From Paraktedonobacter carboxidivorans (GTDB taxonomy: Bacteria > Chloroflexota > Ktedonobacteria > Ktedonobacterales > Ktedonobacteraceae): a stretch of DNA of 64,000 nucleotides. Location: NCBI GenBank assembly GCA_041156125.1, contig JBEVTI010000006.1, forward strand, positions 62,001 through 126,000. Direction: 5' to 3'. The translations under genes were made by a program, and so were the position numbers. Shown here in pieces: positions 59,630-64,000 of the stretch (position 1 is its first letter; the number at the start of each line of letters is the position of its first letter). The notes beneath the pieces are model-generated. The model saw nothing but the letters and a program-made list of their open reading frames with translations. It did not search any database and was not told the origin of the DNA.

Positions 59630-60778
59630 ATGGCTAAGAGTATCACAGATAAACAATTTCATCGAATACACCTTTTCATAGGAGAAGGACGGGTAGATGA
59701 AGCGCTGGCTGCATTGGAGCAGATCCAGTCTGCCAACGAAAGAGAGAAGCAAGAAGTTGCTTATTTGCGTGCCTGGTGTTATGCCGAACGAGGTAGCTGG
59801 TCCGAGGCTGCGCAATTTCTTTCTAATACTGGTGTGAGCGAAGAGGCAGTCAATGATATTCAAGCGCTGGGCCAGACCGAGCGGCGGAGAAGAGCGTATT
59901 ACCAGTTGCTGATGGGAGATATCGCATCCAATCTTGGGCATCATGAAGAAGGTATGCGCCATTATCGGAAATGCATCAGCTTCCTGGACGAGCGCAGAAT
60001 GAACATTCCTGATGTGCGTATTCGAGCGTTGCTGGCGATTGGCACGATTTCGGTAATCACCGGTTTTTATGATCTGGCTTTAACTCATTACGAAGAGGCT
60101 TTACGCTTATGTGGCGAGACAAGTGAGCATCCCAATTTGCCGGATATTTATTACGGCTTGTGCGATCTTTATCGTCAGAAGGGGAGCTTCCTGCGCGCGC
60201 TGGACTGTGGTAAGCAAGCATTGCAATTATATAGCGAGCGTTCCCAGCAAAGCATGGTGGGACGTATACGTAACCTTCTAGGGCGCATATCTTATCAGAT
60301 GCGCGATTTTCAGGCGGCGGGCACATATTACACCGAAGCGCTGGCGCTGGCTATGTTAGGTGGGAGTTCGCTGATGATCTTGAACAACCTGACGGCTCTG
60401 GCGGATTTACGTCGCGAGGAAGGGGAATTGGCTGAGTCCTGGCGCTATTGCGATATGGCCCTGGAGTATTCTCTGAAGCTGCCCGCGGGCACCGGTCATT
60501 TTGGCGGGATGGCCTATATTGTCTGCGGCAAAGTCAAGGAGGCTGAGGCACAGGAGGCGCGGGGGCAGCAATCCAAAGAGCTTCTTGAGCAAGCAGTCTC
60601 TTACTACGAGCAAGCAGTCCAGGCGCTTCAGGCTACCGGGGCCAGAGTAGTGCTGGGAGAGGCTTATCAGCGCCTTGCTCAGACCCTTGAAGCTTCCGGC
60701 AGGCAGGATCTGGCTATGGCGCATTGGAAATCGGCCTATTCAGTCTCATCTAATATAGAGGATTTTTCCGTGTTCTAG
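59630..60778 (+). CDS. TPR-repeat protein without DNA-binding domain
   Basis: The 382-residue product is helical TPR repeats throughout, for example VDEALAALEQIQSANEREKQ, MGDIASNLGHHEEGMRHYRK, YGLCDLYRQKGSFLRALDCG and LADLRREEGELAESWRYCDM. It lacks the N-terminal XRE domain of the two TPR regulators at 10314 and 12370 but shares their style and length of repeat region. It may be a protein-binding adaptor. GGAGTCAGAGG precedes ATG 59630. The partner is unknown. Confidence 0.85.
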   Translation: MAKSITDKQFHRIHLFIGEGRVDEALAALEQIQSANEREKQEVAYLRAWCYAERGSWSEAAQFLSNTGVSEEAVNDIQALGQTERRRRAYYQLLMGDIASNLGHHEEGMRHYRKCISFLDERRMNIPDVRIRALLAIGTISVITGFYDLALTHYEEALRLCGETSEHPNLPDIYYGLCDLYRQKGSFLRALDCGKQALQLYSERSQQSMVGRIRNLLGRISYQMRDFQAAGTYYTEALALAMLGGSSLMILNNLTALADLRREEGELAESWRYCDMALEYSLKLPAGTGHFGGMAYIVCGKVKEAEAQEARGQQSKELLEQAVSYYEQAVQALQATGARVVLGEAYQRLAQTLEASGRQDLAMAHWKSAYSVSSNIEDFSVF

Positions 60779-60839
60779 AGATTTTCCCTGAAAACAGGCG
60801 CATTGATCTCGTTTCAGGGCAAGCTCCCGGAAGATTTTC

Positions 60840-61712
60840 TTATTCTGCTTTGAGCCGTATGACCATGATACTGAACCAGAGCGACCAGAGAGCGAACAGG
60901 AAAATAGCGGGCGTGGTCAGGGTAGCCTGATCGCTACCAGGAATGAATGCGACCTGGACAGCGCTGCCACTGGTGATAGCTCCAGTGACGAGAGCCACAT
61001 AGCTAAAGGCTATCCAGCCATCGGGCCAGAGTTTGCGCCCGCTACGCGCGATAACCAGGCCGAAGAAGATGCATGAGAGGGCGAGCAGACCCCCGCCGAG
61101 CGTGTAGGTCAGGATAGCGCAGATGCTGGTGACATTGGCGAAGTTGTCAGGGACCTGTCCCGGCACCCCGGGCGTGCTTGTACTGCTCCACAGATAGATC
61201 GTGCTAATCAGTACGCCAGCGACGCTAAGCACGAGTCCCGCTAGCCCGGTCCAGGCCGCCAGCACCGCGAAACCCTTGCCGCGCCAGGCGAAATCTGGCA
61301 TACCATTGACATCCTGGCCTGTCTCTGCTTGTCCCTGCTGATCCTTCTTCTCATTCTCTGGCGTACTTCTTTCTTCCGCATCTTCCTCCTCATCTTCCTC
61401 CTCATCTTCCTCCTGGCCTGCTAGTTCGGCACGGCCTATAATTTCCTGAGCCACAATGATGCGGAAAAGCGCGAAAGGCAAGCCCAGGAGTAGGGTGAAG
61501 CCCAGAAGCAAGGCAAAGCGATAGAGCAGAAAGAGCACTGTGTGTGCCTGTATCCAGGCCAGGCTGCTCTGGGGGCTTGCCAGGGCTGTGCCATAGCCCT
61601 GTGGCCCCAGCACTAGCAATTGCAAAGCGGGTACGACTAACAGCAAGAGCAATGCTCCGCCGAGGCTAAACAGCGCAGTTCTTTGCAGTCGTCCTAAAAA
61701 TGAGCGTTGCAT
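60840..61712 (-). CDS. Polytopic membrane protein with acidic loop
   Basis: The 290-residue product has about six membrane helices: two in the first 90 residues, then a highly charged loop at about 100-137 (EEDEEEDEEEDAEERSTPEN), then four more with GFAVLAAWTGLAGLVLSVAG and LTYTLGGGLLALSCIFFGLV. AAAGGATT stands six bases before ATG 61712, so the longer reading is rejected. No family was recognised. The acidic loop is unusual and might bind cations or a partner. It is divergent from the GH15 gene. Confidence 0.7.
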   Translation of the reverse strand: MQRSFLGRLQRTALFSLGGALLLLLVVPALQLLVLGPQGYGTALASPQSSLAWIQAHTVLFLLYRFALLLGFTLLLGLPFALFRIIVAQEIIGRAELAGQEEDEEEDEEEDAEERSTPENEKKDQQGQAETGQDVNGMPDFAWRGKGFAVLAAWTGLAGLVLSVAGVLISTIYLWSSTSTPGVPGQVPDNFANVTSICAILTYTLGGGLLALSCIFFGLVIARSGRKLWPDGWIAFSYVALVTGAITSGSAVQVAFIPGSDQATLTTPAIFLFALWSLWFSIMVIRLKAE

Positions 61713-61884
61713 GGCTAATCCTTTATGAGAGAATGTCATCTATAGCGTAGCACAAACAGAGTAGACTTGCACATAGATGAGCTTGTCGCAAACTTTTTTT
61801 GTGCTGTGTTCACAAGCAATGCAAGAGAGTCAGGAGCCAGCAGGGTATACAGGGTCCCTGGCGTTTTAAACTAATTGCTGTGCG

Positions 61885-61893
61885 TGCTATACT
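61885..61893 (+). promoter_or_regulatory. Extended -10 promoter of the GH15 gene
   Basis: TGCTATACT at 61885-61893 matches the same extended -10 string seen at 24036-24044, 38 bases before ATG 61931. Confidence 0.45.
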
Positions 61894-61930
61894 TGGGGGA
61901 AAAAGGCGTCTCAAGCAGGGAGGAACACAT

Positions 61931-63934
61931 ATGCCGCGCGATTTGCCTCTAGGCAATGGTACACTCTTGTTGAACTTTGACGAAGACTACAATCTTCGCG
62001 ATATTTACTGGCCACATGTGGGGCAAGACTTGCATACCGCTGGAGATATTTCGCATACTGGCGTCTGGGTGGATGGCCAGTTTGCCTGGTTAGATGCTCC
62101 TGAATGGCAGCGCGAAGTATTGTATGAAGAAGAGACATTGGTGACAAAGGTCACGCTCTATCATCCTGGCCTTCAACTGCAACTGGTTTTTCATGATTGT
62201 GTGGACTTTGCGCGGGCGATTTTTCTGCGCCAGGTGGAAGTTCACAATCGCGCAGATCACGAGCGCGAGGTGCGTCTCTTCTTTCATTACGACTGGCATA
62301 TCCGGGGAGCTGCCGACGCAAACACGGTCTTTTATTATCCAGAGCGCCGGGCTCTGGTAGCATACAAGGGCCGGGTCTACTTTTTGATGAGCGGCCAGGT
62401 GCAGGTAGGAGGTCCAGAGAGCGTGAAGGAGGGCATCGCAGGCTGGGCAACTGGTATCAAAGAGTTTCATGGCTCAGAAGGCACGTGGCGCGACGCGGAA
62501 GATGGCACTTTGCAGGGTAATCCCATCGCGCAAGGTTCAGTTGATGGCACGCTGGCGCTGCACTTGCCTGGCTTAGCAGCCGGGGGAAGCGCTCTTGCTT
62601 ATCACTGGTTGACAGTTGGCAGCCACTTGCCCGAAGTCGTGGAACTGGATGTCCTGTTGTGTGAGCGAGGGCCGGAGACTTTTTTGCTGCGCACGCGCAA
62701 TTACTGGCATCGCTGGGTTAATAAACACGAGCAAGATTTCGCGGATCTCACTCCTGAGATAGTCAATCTTTATAAGCGCAGCCTGTTAATTTTGCGCACT
62801 CAGATTGATCACGACGGAGCAATTATTGCCGCCAATGACGCCGATGTTGAGCATTTCTCTGACGATAGCTATTCCTATATGTGGCCGCGTGATGGCGCGC
62901 TGGTGGCTAACGCGCTCAGTCATGCTGGCTATGCTGAAGTTACGCGCGGTTTCTTCGACTTTTGCAACGCGGTTCTGACCGAGAAGGGTTATCTGCTACA
63001 CAAATATAATCCTGACCATTCCTGGGGCAGTAGTTGGCACCCCTGGATAGATAGCAGTGGCCATCCTCAATTGCCTATTCAAGAGGACGAGACAGCCCTG
63101 GTTATTTACAGCTTATGGCAGCATTATCTCAGTTTTGGCGATATCGAATTTGTCGCGCCCCATTTTCACTCACTGGTTGTGCCCGCGGCTGATTTTATGG
63201 TCGGCTATCGCGACGAACTGACGCACCTGCCTGGACCCTCCTACGATCTCTGGGAGGAGCGCAGAGGGATTCTCAGCTATACGACCTCAGCGGTTTATGC
63301 TGGCCTGATTGCCGCGGCAAATTTCGCGCAACTCTTTGGAGAAGTTGGTCTGGGAGAGACCTATCAGCGCACCGCTGATGAGCTGAAAGAGGCGGCATTG
63401 CGCTATTTATGGGACGAAGAGCGTGGCCATTTTCTCCGTATGATTACCGTAGACAAGGATGGTACCATACAAAAAGATCCAACCCTGGACAGTAGCTTAT
63501 GTGGTCTCTTTCAGTTTGGCATGTTTGGGCCAGATGAGCGAGAAATTGTGCTGACCATGCAAAAGCTGGAGCAGACGCTCTGGGCCAGGACGCAGGTCGG
63601 TGGCATGGCGCGCTACGAGAATGACTACTATTATCAAGTCACCAGCGATCTAAGTCAGGCACAGGGCAACCCCTGGTTTATTTGCACGCTCTGGTTAGCT
63701 CAATATCGTATTACGCACGCCCAGACAATCGAGGAGTTGCAACTGGCGTTACCTTTGCTAGAATGGGCGCGCATACGTGTTTTGCCCAGCGGGGTTATGG
63801 CGGAGCAGGTGCATCCGTTTACTGGCAAGCCGCTTAGCGTCTCACCACTTACCTGGAGCCATGCCGAGTTTGTTCTGACCACGCGCTGGTATGTAGGCAA
63901 GTACCGCCGTTTGCGGCAGAATAATCACGAATGA
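61931..63934 (+). CDS. GH15-family glucoamylase/glucan hydrolase
   Basis: The 667-residue product has an N-terminal beta-sandwich domain (about 1-260) and an (alpha/alpha)6 barrel (about 275-665) typical of bacterial GH15 enzymes. Motifs are SYMWPRDGALVANAL (about 316-330), EDETALVIYSLW (385-396), LWEERRGILSY (440-450) with the general acid Glu, and MAEQVHPFTG (about 622) with the general base Glu. It has no signal peptide, so it probably acts on internal glucans such as glycogen or trehalose-type sugars; the exact substrate is not fixed. ATG 61931 follows GGAGG by eight bases. Confidence 0.93.
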   Translation: MPRDLPLGNGTLLLNFDEDYNLRDIYWPHVGQDLHTAGDISHTGVWVDGQFAWLDAPEWQREVLYEEETLVTKVTLYHPGLQLQLVFHDCVDFARAIFLRQVEVHNRADHEREVRLFFHYDWHIRGAADANTVFYYPERRALVAYKGRVYFLMSGQVQVGGPESVKEGIAGWATGIKEFHGSEGTWRDAEDGTLQGNPIAQGSVDGTLALHLPGLAAGGSALAYHWLTVGSHLPEVVELDVLLCERGPETFLLRTRNYWHRWVNKHEQDFADLTPEIVNLYKRSLLILRTQIDHDGAIIAANDADVEHFSDDSYSYMWPRDGALVANALSHAGYAEVTRGFFDFCNAVLTEKGYLLHKYNPDHSWGSSWHPWIDSSGHPQLPIQEDETALVIYSLWQHYLSFGDIEFVAPHFHSLVVPAADFMVGYRDELTHLPGPSYDLWEERRGILSYTTSAVYAGLIAAANFAQLFGEVGLGETYQRTADELKEAALRYLWDEERGHFLRMITVDKDGTIQKDPTLDSSLCGLFQFGMFGPDEREIVLTMQKLEQTLWARTQVGGMARYENDYYYQVTSDLSQAQGNPWFICTLWLAQYRITHAQTIEELQLALPLLEWARIRVLPSGVMAEQVHPFTGKPLSVSPLTWSHAEFVLTTRWYVGKYRRLRQNNHE

Positions 63935-64000
63935 TCTTCAACCAGCTTGCCAAGTAGCTTGAGGGTAATGCCCAGTGCCAGGATGGCGAGCGCATTGACG
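63925..64000 (-). CDS. C-terminal end of an unknown gene (runs off window)
   Basis: Reading the minus strand in from the right edge gives about 24 codons, VNALAILALGITLKLLGKLV and then EDHS, to a TGA at 63925. The hydrophobic then amphipathic stretch could be the end of a membrane protein. It overlaps the GH15 stop codon by 10 bases. Too little is visible to name it. Confidence 0.35.
   Translation of the reverse strand, partial: VNALAILALGITLKLLGKLVEDHS

Noticed and set aside
1..64000. tRNA, rRNA, CRISPR or phage genes
   Set aside because: None was recognised by eye on either strand; a covariance-model scan would be needed to exclude unusual tRNAs.

Overview
The window reads as chromosomal DNA of a free-living, Gram-positive-like member of the Chloroflexota, most probably class Ktedonobacteria. 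This is inferred from the combination of membrane-anchored Kelch and YCF48-type propellers, prodomain-less S53 (sedolisin) lipoproteins, XRE-TPR regulators, an XPB helicase with its Bax1 nuclease, and a CHAP array, together with class-B PBP, FemAB, YvcK and LepB. No rRNA, tRNA, CRISPR array, transposase or phage gene was seen.

Layout. 1-910: the 5' end of dnaB (minus strand) faces a cluster of DnaA boxes, a candidate replication origin or dnaB control region. 910-9661: two cyclophilins, a membrane protein with LepB, two Kelch proteins, a Tat-type protein and a class-B PBP; most of this is exported or envelope material. 10141-15902: a regulatory island with two XRE-TPR regulators and a sigma-like gene followed by a gene with a zinc anti-sigma motif. 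15868-20718: moaC, an acyl-CoA synthetase, rsmI, a small membrane protein and mdh. 20841-28213: XPB-type helicase, a DnaJ-C/YCF48 membrane fusion, the Bax1-like nuclease (DUF790) and a polytopic Ser/Thr kinase that starts directly after the nuclease stop codon. 28461-37333: M23 endopeptidase, propeller, methyltransferase, FemAB, two TrkA-like proteins, an AI-2E transporter and a small membrane protein. 37420-47407: a membrane-anchored protein, ChrA, a PQQ-type propeller lipoprotein, two S53 lipoproteins and three copies of a palindromic repeat family. 47557-52524: four tandem membrane-anchored CHAP amidases. 52544-64000: DUF5522, MocR and a divergent eIF2B-like gene, a GGCT-like membrane protein, YvcK, an autoregulated PadR gene, a possible structured RNA, a TPR protein, a membrane protein and a GH15 glucoamylase.

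Three themes connect the genes. The first is cell-envelope building and remodelling: PBP, FemAB, M23, four CHAP proteins, YvcK, LepB and cyclophilins. The second is a dense layer of regulation: XRE-TPR, sigma/anti-sigma-like, STK, MocR and PadR. The third is a helicase-nuclease repair module. The best candidates for under-described biology are the XPB/Bax1/kinase locus, the sigma-like/anti-sigma-like pair, the four-gene CHAP array with a shared juxtamembrane motif and shared upstream element, the hairpin-cored repeat family, and a promoter-proximal RNA structure at 59416-59508.

Start codons were moved inward from the longest ORF wherever a ribosome binding site, the neighbouring stop codon or paralogue alignment demanded it.
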